A stretch of DNA of 64,000 bases from Halosimplex salinum (GCF_003730195.1 NZ_QWGG01000003.1:124001-188000); one strand, 5' to 3'; shown: positions 26,627-35,620, counted from the stretch's first letter. Made by a program: numbers and translations. The notes: generated from the sequence alone by a model not told the origin.

Positions 26627-27144
26627 CCGTCGGCCCGTCCCGGCGTTGCTGACCCGCCGTCGTCGAGCGATTTCTCGAATCGGAGCAGTTCGTACTCGCC
26701 CTCGGTCCGGTGGTCGGTCCCCTCGTAGCCCCGGGCGGTGTAGAACTCGACCGCCGCTCGCTGGCGCTGAGCGGTCCAGAGGAACACCCGGTCGAGGCCG
26801 CGCTCGCGGGCCGCCGCCTCCAGTCCGTCGACGATGGCGCTCCCGTATCCCGCACGCTGGTGGTCCGTGTGGACCGCGATCCGCAGGAGTTCGCCCGCGC
26901 CGTGCGGAATCCCCTCACCCTCGACGGCGAGGCCGCCCATCGCGACGACCTGCTCGTCGACTTCGCAGACGAGAAACTCGCCGCCGCCGTCGAGGTACGA
27001 CGACTCGACGTCGTCCAGGTCCTCCGTGTGCGGGACGTCGTCGGGGTCGGTGCCCGCGTCCGACAGCGCCCGCCGGTGGAGCCGGCGGACGGCGGGCCCG
27101 TCTCCGGGTTCGAACCGACGGAGTTCCGCTGTGCGCTCGCCCAT
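26623..27144 (-). CDS. GNAT-family N-acetyltransferase
   Basis: From the ATG at 27142-27144 (MGERTAELRRFEPGDG) the protein has 173 residues. The acetyl-CoA binding loop QRAGYGSAIVDGLE follows the beta-strand LLRIAVHTDH, and AVEFYTARGYEG near the C-terminus completes the GNAT fold. Substrate unknown. Its start overlaps the stop of the isochorismatase gene by one base and its stop overlaps the start of the DUF4385 gene, giving a tight three-gene operon. Confidence 0.85.
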   Translation of the reverse strand: MGERTAELRRFEPGDGPAVRRLHRRALSDAGTDPDDVPHTEDLDDVESSYLDGGGEFLVCEVDEQVVAMGGLAVEGEGIPHGAGELLRIAVHTDHQRAGYGSAIVDGLEAAARERGLDRVFLWTAQRQRAAVEFYTARGYEGTDHRTEGEYELLRFEKSLDDGGSATPGRADG

Positions 27145-27716
27145 CAGGCGAACTCGATCGCTTCGAGCGGGGTGACTTCGCCGAACAGGAAGTCGGCGTG
27201 CTCCAGCGCGTACTCGCGGTGGTCCGGCTCGATACAGCCCACCGCGTCCTCGACGAGGACCGGACGGAAGTCGCGCAGGCCGGCGCTGCCGGCGGTGTGG
27301 AGCACGCAGACGTTGGCGAGCGTCCCGCAGATGACGAGGTCGTCGATGCCGTGGGCGTCGAGCCACCCCTCCAGTTGCGTCTCGTGGAACGCGTCGTAGG
27401 TGTGTTTCACGACGATCAGGTCCTCGTCGCGGGGCTCCAGTTCCTCGACGATGTCTGCCTCCCAGGAGCCTTCGAGGACGTGCTCGCCCCAGCGGTCGAA
27501 CTCGTCGTAGTAGTGCGCGTCCTCGAACTGCTCTGGCGGGTGGACGTCGCGCGTCCAGACGACCTCGGCGCCCGCCTCGCGCGCCCGGTCGACCGTCTCG
27601 CGGACCGGTTCGATCGCCGCCTCGCTGCCCGGTGCGTAGAGGCTGCCGTCGGGGTGACAGAAGCCGTTCTGCATGTCCACCACGACGACCGCCGCGGAAT
27701 CGGCGTCGAGTCGCAT
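27144..27716 (-). CDS. Isochorismatase-family cysteine hydrolase (nicotinamidase-like)
   Basis: 190 residues from the ATG at 27714-27716. The catalytic triad is visible: D14 in VVVDMQNGF, K104 in VVKHTYDAF and C137 in CGTLANVCVLHT, with a cis-peptide TLANV before the Cys. The set is shared by nicotinamidase PncA and other members. The nicotinate phosphoribosyltransferase gene at 30316 lies 2.6 kb away, so nicotinamide salvage (nicotinamide to nicotinate) is a reasonable guess. The metal-binding DxH of PncA appears as TRDVHPPEQ, which partly fits. First gene of the operon with GNAT and DUF4385. Confidence 0.8.
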   Translation of the reverse strand: MRLDADSAAVVVVDMQNGFCHPDGSLYAPGSEAAIEPVRETVDRAREAGAEVVWTRDVHPPEQFEDAHYYDEFDRWGEHVLEGSWEADIVEELEPRDEDLIVVKHTYDAFHETQLEGWLDAHGIDDLVICGTLANVCVLHTAGSAGLRDFRPVLVEDAVGCIEPDHREYALEHADFLFGEVTPLEAIEFA

Positions 27717-27792
27717 ACGCGAAACTACGGTCGGTCCGCCAATAGGTTTGCCGTCGCCGGAGAACCCCACTCCCACGGCCGGATCCGACCGG

Positions 27793-29073
27793 CTACACGT
27801 CGTGGAGCGGTCCGTCCGGCCGCTCGCCGCCGGGATAGAGGGTCGAGTTGGCCAGCCGTTTCGGCTGCGGGAGGGGACCGTCGCCGGGCGCGTCGAGACT
27901 CACGTCCTCGTCGCCGAAGACGTGGGCGGTGCCGTCGTCGAGGACGATCACCTGTTCGGTGCCGCGGCCGAGCAGGTCGCCGTGGATCAGGTAGCCGTCC
28001 TCGGGGAAGGTGACGACCGGATCGAGGTGGCCGTCGTACAGCGTCGGGTTCGTCCCGCCGCCGCGGCGCCAGGCCAGCACGTAGTCGAGGTCGGCGTCGT
28101 CCCACGCGGTCATCGGCTCGACGATGGTCAGCCAGCCGCCGGGGTCGCGGTCCTCGGTGCAGACCGTCTCGCCGTCGCTGTCGACGACGAAGATGCCGTC
28201 CCGCCCGGGCTGACCGGGACCGCCGCGGACGATGCGGTCCAGGCCCGCGACCTGCAGGCCGTCGACGTCGGCGCGGAAGTTCCCGGGCGCGATGTGCTGG
28301 ACCTCTCTGGGCTCGCGGTTGCGCCAGCGTTCGGTCCCGTCGGGCGCGTAGGCGTACACGCCGCCCTCGCCGACGACGATCTCGGGGTCGCCGTCCTCGT
28401 CGAGGTCGGCCACCCAGATGCAGTCGGCGTGTTCGTCGGGGATGTCGGCCGTCCACAGGGTCTCGCCGTCCGAATCGAGGAACGAGTAGCCGACCATCAC
28501 CTCGTCGCGGCCGTCGCCGTCGACGTCGTGCGGCCAGGGGTAGTGACCGGTGTTCCCCTCGTGGGTCCACAGGAGCTCGAACGCCGAGTCGAGCGCCCAG
28601 ACCCGCTGGTAGCGGTCTTTCACGATCAGGTCGTGGCGTCCGTCACCGCCGGTGAGGTTCGCGGGGACGATGCAGTCGTGGGCCTGCGGCGCGGGCAGGT
28701 CGGCTTCGCGCTGGATCTCGCCCGTCCGGCCGTCGATCACGCGGAACTCGTCGTCCATCACGCAGACGACCTCGTTCGCGCCGTCGCCGTCGAAGTCCCA
28801 GATCTGCGCGGGGAAGTCGGCGCCGTGGCCCCCGCCCTCGGGGTCGGGGTCGCCGACCTGCCAGCGAACCTCGCCGTCGAGGTCGATCGCGGTCAGCGAG
28901 GTCACCTGATGGGGATCGTACGTCGCGTCGATGTCGTCGCCCTGGACGAACAGCAGTTCCATGCGTCCGTCGCCGGTCAGGTCGCCGAGCAGCACCTTCG
29001 GCCGCCCGCCCGCGGCATCGACGTCCAGCGTCGCCAGTCGCGTCGGCTCGCGAGCGTCCGTCTCGCCGGTCAT
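27793..29073 (-). CDS. FG-GAP/VCBS beta-propeller protein, PL11-like
   Basis: I favour the ATG at 29071-29073 (MTGETDAREPTRL), 426 residues; the open frame extends to a GTG at 29262, but the extra 63 codons have clearly lower GC at third positions. The protein is built of repeats with calcium-binding DxDGDGxxE loops (DFDGDGANEVV, DVDGDGRDEVM, DLDEDGDPEIV), giving a beta-propeller. The layout resembles the propeller of rhamnogalacturonan lyase family 11, but I do not see the lyase active site clearly, so polysaccharide lyase is only a possibility. No signal peptide is seen from this start. Transcription direction is shared with the SBF gene upstream. Confidence 0.6.
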   Translation of the reverse strand: MTGETDAREPTRLATLDVDAAGGRPKVLLGDLTGDGRMELLFVQGDDIDATYDPHQVTSLTAIDLDGEVRWQVGDPDPEGGGHGADFPAQIWDFDGDGANEVVCVMDDEFRVIDGRTGEIQREADLPAPQAHDCIVPANLTGGDGRHDLIVKDRYQRVWALDSAFELLWTHEGNTGHYPWPHDVDGDGRDEVMVGYSFLDSDGETLWTADIPDEHADCIWVADLDEDGDPEIVVGEGGVYAYAPDGTERWRNREPREVQHIAPGNFRADVDGLQVAGLDRIVRGGPGQPGRDGIFVVDSDGETVCTEDRDPGGWLTIVEPMTAWDDADLDYVLAWRRGGGTNPTLYDGHLDPVVTFPEDGYLIHGDLLGRGTEQVIVLDDGTAHVFGDEDVSLDAPGDGPLPQPKRLANSTLYPGGERPDGPLHDV

Positions 29074-29274
29074 GAGTCCGTCCGTCTCGTCCGTTCGACG
29101 GCTGTTCGACTGCCCAAGCGCGGTCGGTTCGGAGTTCCAGAACGGTCGTTCACGGTACGATACAGTCGGCAACTCCACATCAATCCGATCGTGACCGAGT
29201 TGATACGTCGGCCGGTCGCCGGGGGTCGCTGCCGACGGGGGTTCCGTTCCGGCGCTCGTCACCGGCGTGCGGGG

Positions 29275-30192
29275 TCAGCTTCGGGAGAGCAGCTTCACCA
29301 GCCCGGCGCTCGAACTCATCTCGACGACCCCGAAGACGACGGCGGGGAGCGCGGCCAGCGTGGGGAAGCCGGCGCCGACGACGAGCGCGGCGGCGACCGC
29401 GAAGTCGCGCATCCCGACGGAGAACAGCGCCGCGACGCGCTCCTCGCGGGAGAACGACCGCGAGGCGAGCCAGCCGCCGGCGTAGCCGACGGCATTCAGT
29501 GCGACCGCGCCGACGGCCACCAGCGCCAGGGTCGACCCGCCAGCCCGCAGCGCCCCGGCGTTGGCAGCGGTCACGATGCCGATGACGAGTATCACCATCA
29601 GCGCCGAGACCGAGGGGTAGTAGTCGTCGTAGCGGCCGATCCGTGCGGGAAAGCGGGCGCGAGCGGCGACGGCGACGACCATCGGGCCCACGACCGCCAG
29701 CAGGAGTTGCTCGACGACGCTCGCCGTCTGGAACGGGACCGACTCGCCGACGAGCAGGCGAACGGAGAGCGGGACGAGCGCGAGCGTCCCGAGGCCGACG
29801 GCGACGAGCACCGTCGTCGTCAGCGCGGTGTCGCCGTCGCCGAGTTCCGTCATCACCGGCGCGACGAGCTCCGGCGTGACCGCCCCGAGGACGACGAACC
29901 CGACGGTGAGGACGGGGTCCAGTCCGAGCGCGCGAGCGACGAGGTAGCCCGCGACCGGCATCCCCGTCTGGACGACGAGGATGGTCCCGAGCGCCCGCGG
30001 CCGAACGGCCCTGAACGCCGCCGGCGAGAGCGTCAGCGAGATGCTGCCGATCATCACCGCCAGTATCGGCGTCGCCAGCGGCGTCAGCGCCGCGAGGTCC
30101 GGGACGAGGACGCCGGCGGCGACGGACAGCAGGACCCACAGGAGCAGGTAGTCGTCGACGGCGTCGGCCGCTCCGCGCAGTAAGCGAGACAC
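29275..30192 (-). CDS. Bile acid:sodium symporter family (SBF) transporter
   Basis: 305 residues with about nine to ten membrane helices. Characteristic stretches are LSPAAFRAVRPRALGTILVVQ, GFVVLGAVTPELVAPVMTELGDGDTAL and FSVGMRDFAVAAALVVGAG, the last being the conserved crossover region of the SBF/BASS family. Members move organic anions with sodium; the substrate cannot be told here. Family length is normal. It lies upstream of the propeller-protein gene. Confidence 0.8.
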   Translation of the reverse strand: MSRLLRGAADAVDDYLLLWVLLSVAAGVLVPDLAALTPLATPILAVMIGSISLTLSPAAFRAVRPRALGTILVVQTGMPVAGYLVARALGLDPVLTVGFVVLGAVTPELVAPVMTELGDGDTALTTTVLVAVGLGTLALVPLSVRLLVGESVPFQTASVVEQLLLAVVGPMVVAVAARARFPARIGRYDDYYPSVSALMVILVIGIVTAANAGALRAGGSTLALVAVGAVALNAVGYAGGWLASRSFSREERVAALFSVGMRDFAVAAALVVGAGFPTLAALPAVVFGVVEMSSSAGLVKLLSRS

Positions 30193-30263
30193 GTCTTGGA
30201 CGCTCTGCCGGGCGAGCGTGGAAAGAACTGACGGTGTCGGTGTCGAGCGGACGAGGCGCCGCC

Positions 30264-30317
30264 GCGGACCGAGATTCCGTTGCGGACCGAGGTGCCGGCG
30301 CGGACCGAAGCGCCGTC
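30264..30317. repeat. Tandem repeat, 18-base unit, three copies
   Basis: Units at 30264, 30282 and 30300 begin GCGGACCGA and vary in the second half. The last unit touches the stop codon of the nicotinate phosphoribosyltransferase gene at 30316-30318. Confidence 0.8.
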
Positions 30318-31491
30318 AGTCCTCGGAGTCGCCCACCGGCGCTTCGAACCCGACCGCGTCCGCGTCCTCGGCGGCGCGGTCGACGGCCGCGTCCAGGTCG
30401 AAGTCGCGCACTCTCTCCCCGTCGCGGATCAGCGGCTGGAGGAGTCGTTCGCCGCCCTCGGGGCCCTCGCGGTCGGCCAGCGCGACGTGGTGGCCGCCGT
30501 CGTCGGTCCGGTACACCGCCTTCTTCCCCGTGAGCTTCCCGCGCTTGGCGGCCAGTTCGCCGTCGACCTCGACGATGTCGAGCGCGAAGTCGACCGGGTC
30601 GGCGTTGCTGACGTGGCCCCCGACGCCGAACCCCTCGACGTACTCGCGGAGGTCGCGGAGTTCCGTCGGGCCGAGCCCGCCGCTGACGAAGATTCCCACG
30701 TCGTCGAACCCTTCGGCGTCGAGCGTCCAGCGCACCTCGCGAACGATGTGTTCGAAGTCCCCTCTGCGCGAGGCGGTCGTGTCGATCCGGACGGAGTCGA
30801 GCGCGTCGACGGCCTCCGCGGCGCGGAGCGACTCGTCGACCTCGTCGGAGTACGTGTCCGTGAGTGCGATCCGCGGCACGTCCTCGCCGACGGCCTCGTC
30901 GAACGCCCGCCACGCGGCCTCCTGCTGGCCGCGACCGAAGCAGATCACGAGCGCGTGTGGCATCGTCCCGCCGGCCTCGCGACCGACCACCTCGCCCGCC
31001 GCGACGTTCGAGATGCCGTCGAGTCCACCGATCAGCGCCGAGCGTTCGACCATCGCACCGATCGACGGGTGGACGTGTCGCGACCCGAAGCTCAGGACGG
31101 TCGAGTCGGGCGCCGCACGGCGGGCCTCGAGCGCGGCGGTCGCGACGCCGGTCGCGTGCGAGAGGAAGCCCAGCAGTGCGGTCTCCAGCCGGCAAAATTC
31201 GAGGTACGGCCCCTCGATTCGCATGACCGGCCCGCCGTCGAACAGTCGCCCCTCTCGCATCGCGTCGACGTCGACGGCTCGCCCCTCGAGGAGGCGCGCG
31301 GCGTCCGTGACGCCCGCGAGGAGTTCCCACTCGCCGGTGGGGAACTGGTCGGCCGTCACTTCGGCGACGACGCGGGGGTTCCGGTCGGCGTGTTCCAGCG
31401 TCTCGACCGTCCGGTCGAAGTAGGCGTCGGTGGCTCGCCCCTCCCTGATCGCTTCTGGCGGGACGATGTCGAAGCCCGACTCGTCGGTCAT
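30316..31491 (-). CDS. Nicotinate phosphoribosyltransferase (archaeal type)
   Basis: From the ATG at 31489-31491 (MTDESGFDIVP) the protein has 391 residues; the open frame extends further but runs into a tandem repeat. The sequence has the family's TDAYFDRTVETLE, the EGRLFDGGPVMRIEGPY region, SFGSRHVHPSIGAMVERSALIGG and VFVSGGLGP-like IFVSGGLGPTEL, followed by GFGVGGHVSNADPVDF. The short archaeal/QAPRTase-fold form converts nicotinate and PRPP to nicotinate mononucleotide in NAD salvage. GKLTGKKAVYR is typical. It fits with the isochorismatase-family gene downstream as a possible nicotinamidase. Confidence 0.88.
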   Translation of the reverse strand: MTDESGFDIVPPEAIREGRATDAYFDRTVETLEHADRNPRVVAEVTADQFPTGEWELLAGVTDAARLLEGRAVDVDAMREGRLFDGGPVMRIEGPYLEFCRLETALLGFLSHATGVATAALEARRAAPDSTVLSFGSRHVHPSIGAMVERSALIGGLDGISNVAAGEVVGREAGGTMPHALVICFGRGQQEAAWRAFDEAVGEDVPRIALTDTYSDEVDESLRAAEAVDALDSVRIDTTASRRGDFEHIVREVRWTLDAEGFDDVGIFVSGGLGPTELRDLREYVEGFGVGGHVSNADPVDFALDIVEVDGELAAKRGKLTGKKAVYRTDDGGHHVALADREGPEGGERLLQPLIRDGERVRDFDLDAAVDRAAEDADAVGFEAPVGDSED

Positions 31492-31584
31492 GTCGTGGTG
31501 TACCGCGGCATCCGACAAAAACGGTCCGCGTTCGATGCGTCCGATCCCCCGGAGTGGCCGAGACGGAAAGAACTGCGACCGCAG

Positions 31585-31656
31585 ACGGAGACGAAACCGC
31601 GAACGGAGACGAAACCGCGAACGGAGACGAAACCGCGAACGGAGACGAAACCGCGA
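31585..31656. repeat. Tandem repeat, 18-base unit, four perfect copies
   Basis: ACGGAGACGAAACCGCGA is repeated exactly four times without spacers (31585-31656), in the 401-base spacer 31492-31892 between the nicotinate phosphoribosyltransferase gene and the lipoprotein gene. It is followed five bases later by the repeat copy C. Not a CRISPR array, as there are no spacers. Confidence 0.9.
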
Positions 31657-31661
31657 ACAGC

Positions 31662-31826
31662 GTGAAAGCCCCGGGCCGTCTGGCTCGGGGGCCTCGTTGC
31701 GCTCCTCGGCCTTCGGCCTGCGGTGCTTACTTCGTCCGCCTTCGCCAGACGCCCCGCCCCTTTCATTCCCACCCATACAGACTGTCGAATCATCCGAAAC
31801 GGACGGAAATGAAAGGGGGCTTTCAC
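31662..31826 (-). repeat. Dispersed repeat, copy C, with 11-base inverted ends
   Basis: The segment is bounded by perfect 11-base inverted repeats: GTGAAAGCCCC at 31662-31672 and GGGGCTTTCAC at 31816-31826. On the minus strand it reads TGAAAGGGGCGGGGCG, then GTAAGCACCGCAG, GGAGCGCAACGAG and GGGGCTTTC, matching the second half of copy B block by block. The inner segment also has an 8-base inverted pair (CGTCTGGC and GCCAGACG). Such pairs could fold an RNA or mark a small non-autonomous element. No gene is seen in it. Confidence 0.75.
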
Positions 31827-31892
31827 ACTAGTTTGCCGTACGCTATCGGCAGCGGCGGCAGTGCTGTCTGGACACGGATCGACACCGCAGCG

Positions 31893-33248
31893 CTATCCCG
31901 CTCGAGAGTGAACGTCGTCGAGGTCGTCGACGGTCGGGGCGTTGACGACCCGGACGGTGTCGCCGTTCCGGACGACGCGGAAGGCGTCGTCGAAGTCGTC
32001 GTAGTCGGGGACGACGTACACGTTCTCGCGGGGGTTGCTGGCGTCGTGTTCGTCGAGGACGTCCAGATAGGCCTCGTGGAACTGCTTCGCGTCCTGCTCG
32101 GAGTCCCAGACGGTCTTCCAGACGTACGCGCCGGTCTCGCCGTTCGTGTAGGGGACGACGCTATCCCCGCCCCAGCCGGCGGACGGTTTCGACTGGTAGC
32201 TGTAGCGGTCTTCGGGGTCTACGGCGTCGTTGTGGACGAACATCGCGTAGATGGACGCCTCGCCCACCGTGTCCGCGACGGGGTCGTGGTCGAAGCGGTC
32301 CCACTCGCCGTTCGAGCGGTCGGCGACCGTCACGTTCACCGGCCGCTCGTCGGGGTACCTGTTCCGATGGATGATCTGTTCGGTGCTCGCCGGGCGCGCG
32401 TCGTAGAGGTCGTCGACGCTGTCCCACCCTCCGTCGGAGCGGACGCCGTCGACGAACCGCGACCCGGCGGCGTAGGGGGTGTAGATGGTCAGGAACAGCC
32501 CGCGGTTGTACTCGCCGCCGCCCGACCCGCCACCGCCGTCGCTGGGCGGTTCGGGGATGCACGACCACTGCGAGCCACAGCGGTTCGTGTAGAGCACGTC
32601 GACGTAGCGGGCGTCGCCCTCGGTGACGCCGCGGTTCGCGAGCTGCCGGTCCTGCGTCTCGCCGTCGGACCCGAAGCCGAAGTGCTGGTCCTGGAGCGCG
32701 TGGACGAGTTCGTGAGCCAGCGTCGCCCTGTCGATGGTGGGCGTCTCCGAGTCGCTGACGAGGACGATGGAGTCCTTCCCGGGCGAGTAGTACCCCTGCA
32801 CGCTCTGGCCGAGCGTCTCGTCGCTACTGTTCGAGTACGAGGAACGCTCGCCGACGATAAAGAGCGACTCCCAGACCTGGTCGTTCCAGCGCTCGTAGGT
32901 CGCCGAGCCGTTGCCACCGCCGGTCCGGTTCTCGAGGTACTGCTCGCGCGAGATCACGTCGACGGGGACCGTCTCGTTGAACTCGAGGTCGCGGATCCGC
33001 TCGACGCGAGCCATCGTCCGGGCGACGACGGCCTCGCGCTCGCTGGCGTTGTACCCGTCTTCGGGCGTGACCGACACCGGGTCGTCGTACCAGTAGCCGT
33101 TCTCCCAGCCGATGCGGTCGCCGGCGGGGTCGCCCGGCGGGTGGCCGCCGAGCGACTCCAGCCCTGCACAGCCGGCCAGGAGCGCGAGCGCGACGACTCC
33201 GGCCAGCACGAGTCGCGCGCGGTTCGCGTCCGATCCCTCGCGTACCAT
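31893..33248 (-). CDS. Hvo_1808-family surface lipoprotein with zincin motif
   Basis: 451 residues. The N-terminus is a lipoprotein signal: a basic start, LVLAGVVALALLAGC and the lipobox Cys at 27. The body has the recognisable pattern RIGWENGYWYDD, EFNETVPVDVISREQYL and QGYYSPGKDSIVLVS, then the zincin motif HELVH at 179-183 in LAHELVHALQDQHF, with VTEGDARYV about 26 residues further on, where E210 is placed as a third ligand. This looks like an extracytoplasmic metallopeptidase-type fold, though activity is not shown. C224 and C230 (RCGSQWSC) probably form a disulfide. It lies nine bases downstream of a paralogue, so the two are co-transcribed. Confidence 0.8.
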   Translation of the reverse strand: MVREGSDANRARLVLAGVVALALLAGCAGLESLGGHPPGDPAGDRIGWENGYWYDDPVSVTPEDGYNASEREAVVARTMARVERIRDLEFNETVPVDVISREQYLENRTGGGNGSATYERWNDQVWESLFIVGERSSYSNSSDETLGQSVQGYYSPGKDSIVLVSDSETPTIDRATLAHELVHALQDQHFGFGSDGETQDRQLANRGVTEGDARYVDVLYTNRCGSQWSCIPEPPSDGGGGSGGGEYNRGLFLTIYTPYAAGSRFVDGVRSDGGWDSVDDLYDARPASTEQIIHRNRYPDERPVNVTVADRSNGEWDRFDHDPVADTVGEASIYAMFVHNDAVDPEDRYSYQSKPSAGWGGDSVVPYTNGETGAYVWKTVWDSEQDAKQFHEAYLDVLDEHDASNPRENVYVVPDYDDFDDAFRVVRNGDTVRVVNAPTVDDLDDVHSRAG

Positions 33249-33257
33249 CGGGGGAAC

Positions 33258-35081
33258 TCACTCCCACCGACGCAGTGCCACACCGGCGAGCGCGACGGCG
33301 ACGAGCGCGACCGCGAGGCCGAAGCCGGCACCGGAGCCAGAGGCGGTGGTCTCCGTCTCGGCGTCGGTCGACTCACCGTCGCTATCGCCGTCACCCATCC
33401 CGCCGTCGTCGGCCATCGGTTCGTCGGTGGCCGTCGCGGTGTCGGTCGACGGTTCGTCGGTCGCAGTCGCAGTGTCGGTCGACGGTTCCTCGGTCGCGGT
33501 GTCGGTCGGCGTCGACTCCGCTTCCGGCGCGGCGCCGGCGCGGACATCGCTCAGTTGGTCGACCGAGGGCGCGTTGACGAGCGTCACGGTCGTCCCGGTG
33601 TGGTTGACGTAGAAGGCGTCCTCGTACTGCCCGTCGGCGATCCGGTAGGTGTTCGCGCGCTCGTCGACGGGTTCGGCGCCGTAGTAGTCGAGCAGCATCG
33701 AGTACCCCTCGACGAAGTCCGCCGCGTCGTCCTCGGAGTCCCAGACGGTCTTCCAGACGTAGCCGGTCTCGTTGGTCTCGGCGGAGTCGTCGGTGACGTA
33801 GGGGTAGAGCGTGTCACCGTCCCAGCCGTCGGTGTACTGCGTCGAGTAGTTGATCGGGTCGGTGGCGCTGAGCTGACCACCGGCGGTGATGTTGAAGAAC
33901 GAGCGCTGTCCGACCACTGGCGTCTCCGTCCGGCCGGAGTCGTAGAACGGGTAGAACAGCATGGTCGCGAGGCCGGCCTCGCCGAACTGCGCGTAGTCGA
34001 CGGTCCCGTTCTCGATCTGGGGCACGGACCACTCCTCGCTGGACCGGTCGGTGACGCTCACGTTCGTCGGTTCGTCCTCGCCGTACTTCTCGGGGTAGAT
34101 CGTCTGTTCCGTGCTGGCCGGCGGGTTCTCGTAGACGGCGTTGACGCCCTCCCAGCCCTCGCTCCGGTAGATGCTCCGCACGAAGTTCGGCCCGTCGCTG
34201 TAGGGCTGGTAGGTCAGCAGGTACATGCCGTAGTGGATCGAGGTGGTCCCGCCGCCACCGCCGCCAGCCGAGGACTCGGGGAGCAGACAGTTCCACTCGG
34301 CCATGCAGCGCTCACTGTACAGACGGTCGACGAAGTTGCCGTCTCCCTCGATGATGCCGTCGCGCGCGTTGTGGAGTTCCTCCGTGTGTTGCTCGAACGC
34401 GGAGATGTTGAACCGCTGGTCCTGCAGCGCGTGGAACAGCTCCTGCGAGAGGGTCACCTCGTTCATCTTCGGCGAGGTGGTGTTCTCCGAGACGATCACG
34501 ATCCGTTCCTCGCGGGGACTGTAGTAGCCGCCGACGGTCGAACCGACGTTCTGCTCCTGGACCGAGATGGCGTCGGTGTCCTCGCCGACCATCAGCATGG
34601 CCTCCCACTTGACGTTCTGGTGGAGGGTGTCGTTGGTCGTCGTGTTGTACTGCCTCGTGCTGCGGAACTCCTCGCGGGAGATGACCTCGACCGGGACCGT
34701 CTCGTTGAACTCCAGTTCGCGGATCTGTTCGACGCGGGCCATGGCGCGGCCGACGACGGCGTCGAGTTCCGTGTCGTTGAGGCCGTCCGACCGGTCGACG
34801 TCGATCGACTCGTTGTACCAGCAGCCGTTCTCCCAGCCGAGTCGGTCGCTGTCGGGGTCGTCGGGCGCCGTCCCGTTGGCGACGGGCGCGCACGCGTCAC
34901 CGGTCTGGACGGTCGACCGCTCGGTCGCGTCGGCGTCGGCGTCGTTCGGGGACCTGTCCGTCGTCGCGTCGTCTACCGGCACGGCGTCGTCGGCCGGTGT
35001 CGCGGCGCCCGCGGCGGGGACCGCGGCCACCACGGACAGCACCATCACACAGGCGACGACGACCGAGAGGGCGGTACGCAT
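33258..35081 (-). CDS. Hvo_1808-family surface protein with degenerate zincin motif
   Basis: From the ATG at 35079-35081 (MRTALSVVVACVMVL) the protein has 607 residues: a Sec signal peptide ending in AAGA and then the same core as its neighbour (RLGWENGCWYNES, EFNETVPVEVISREEF, GGYYSPREERIVIVS). Where the neighbour has HELVH, this one has QELFH (about residues 213-217), so the first zinc ligand is lost while E, the second H and the later IIEGDGNF glutamate remain. A Thr/Asp-rich stalk of about 70 residues leads to a C-terminal helix with GAGFGLAVALVAVALAG and RRWE, close to the PGF-CTERM anchor pattern processed by archaeosortase. Probably cell-surface anchored. Role unknown; a binding protein derived from a protease is plausible. 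Confidence 0.78.
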   Translation of the reverse strand: MRTALSVVVACVMVLSVVAAVPAAGAATPADDAVPVDDATTDRSPNDADADATERSTVQTGDACAPVANGTAPDDPDSDRLGWENGCWYNESIDVDRSDGLNDTELDAVVGRAMARVEQIRELEFNETVPVEVISREEFRSTRQYNTTTNDTLHQNVKWEAMLMVGEDTDAISVQEQNVGSTVGGYYSPREERIVIVSENTTSPKMNEVTLSQELFHALQDQRFNISAFEQHTEELHNARDGIIEGDGNFVDRLYSERCMAEWNCLLPESSAGGGGGGTTSIHYGMYLLTYQPYSDGPNFVRSIYRSEGWEGVNAVYENPPASTEQTIYPEKYGEDEPTNVSVTDRSSEEWSVPQIENGTVDYAQFGEAGLATMLFYPFYDSGRTETPVVGQRSFFNITAGGQLSATDPINYSTQYTDGWDGDTLYPYVTDDSAETNETGYVWKTVWDSEDDAADFVEGYSMLLDYYGAEPVDERANTYRIADGQYEDAFYVNHTGTTVTLVNAPSVDQLSDVRAGAAPEAESTPTDTATEEPSTDTATATDEPSTDTATATDEPMADDGGMGDGDSDGESTDAETETTASGSGAGFGLAVALVAVALAGVALRRWE

Positions 35082-35108
35082 GTCTACCGGGACCATGGGG
35101 TGGGTAGC

Positions 35109-35115
35109 ATAAAAA
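35109..35115 (-). promoter_or_regulatory. TATA box of the surface-protein pair
   Basis: The minus strand reads GATTTTTATGC, centred about 31 bases before the ATG at 35081 and only 16 bases before the alternative ATG at 35096. Transcription starts about 26 bases from a TATA box, so the first ATG would fall upstream of the transcript; this decides for the start at 35081. Confidence 0.65.
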
Positions 35116-35186
35116 TCGCCCCACTGTCGGCCGACGGGTCGGGGAGCGGACCGAACGGCTTAATCGTCGGAGTCGTCTACGTGTCG

Positions 35187-35541
35187 CTGGCAGAGGGAGC
35201 CCGGCCTCCGTGCCTCCGAGCCCGATTCGCGGGCGAGAGGCATGAGGAAAGTCCCCCCACCGTCCGGGCAGGTGACCGGGTGCAAACCCGGAGCGGGAGA
35301 CCGCTGGCGCTGGAACAGAAACGAGACCACTCCGCGCGACCGATGACGTGCGCGAACCCGAAGCGACCGGCCTCGCCGGGAAGCGACGGGGAGCTAACCC
35401 ACCGAGGGCAGACCGCGGAGAACGGATGGAACGGCGAATCCTCACCGGTGCAAGTCCGCGCGGTAAGGTAGCCCGGACGCAAGCGCGGACGCTCAGCCGA
35501 ATGCCGGGCCGAACAGAAGGGGGCTTACTCCCCTCAGCCGT
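35187..35541 (+). ncRNA. rnpB: RNase P RNA
   Basis: The segment has the universal RNase P RNA cores: GAGGAAAGTCC (35244-35254) in the first conserved region and ACAGAAGGGGGCTTA (35513-35527) in the last one, with GGTGCAAACCCGG-type and CGGTGCAAGTCCG loops between. The 5' GGCAGAGGGAG and 3' CTCCCCTCAGCC can pair as helix P1, which sets the ends to within a few bases. A TATA-like GCTTAATCG lies about 26 bases before the 5' end. It forms the catalytic RNA that, with Pop5, Rpp29, Rpp30 and Rpp21, removes tRNA 5' leaders. It is divergent from the surface-protein gene. Confidence 0.95.
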
Positions 35542-35620
35542 CACACACCGCCGAGCGACCGGTACACCGCGTTCATTTCGCTGGCGTGGATGCTCAGTAC
35601 AGCCCGCAGAATGAACGAGT

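Noticed and set aside
29074-29262. N-terminal extension of the FG-GAP protein to the GTG at 29262
   Set aside because: The 63 extra codons have much lower GC at the third position than the rest of the gene and no domain; they look like a promoter region. It cannot be excluded fully.
31585-31656. Possible CRISPR array (four 18-base repeats)
   Set aside because: The units are contiguous with no spacers, and no cas gene is in the window.
31554-35471. Plus-strand open frame of about 1300 codons opposite the surface-protein pair and rnpB
   Set aside because: It runs through the tandem repeat, antisense to two genes, and through RNase P RNA. No sensible protein features.
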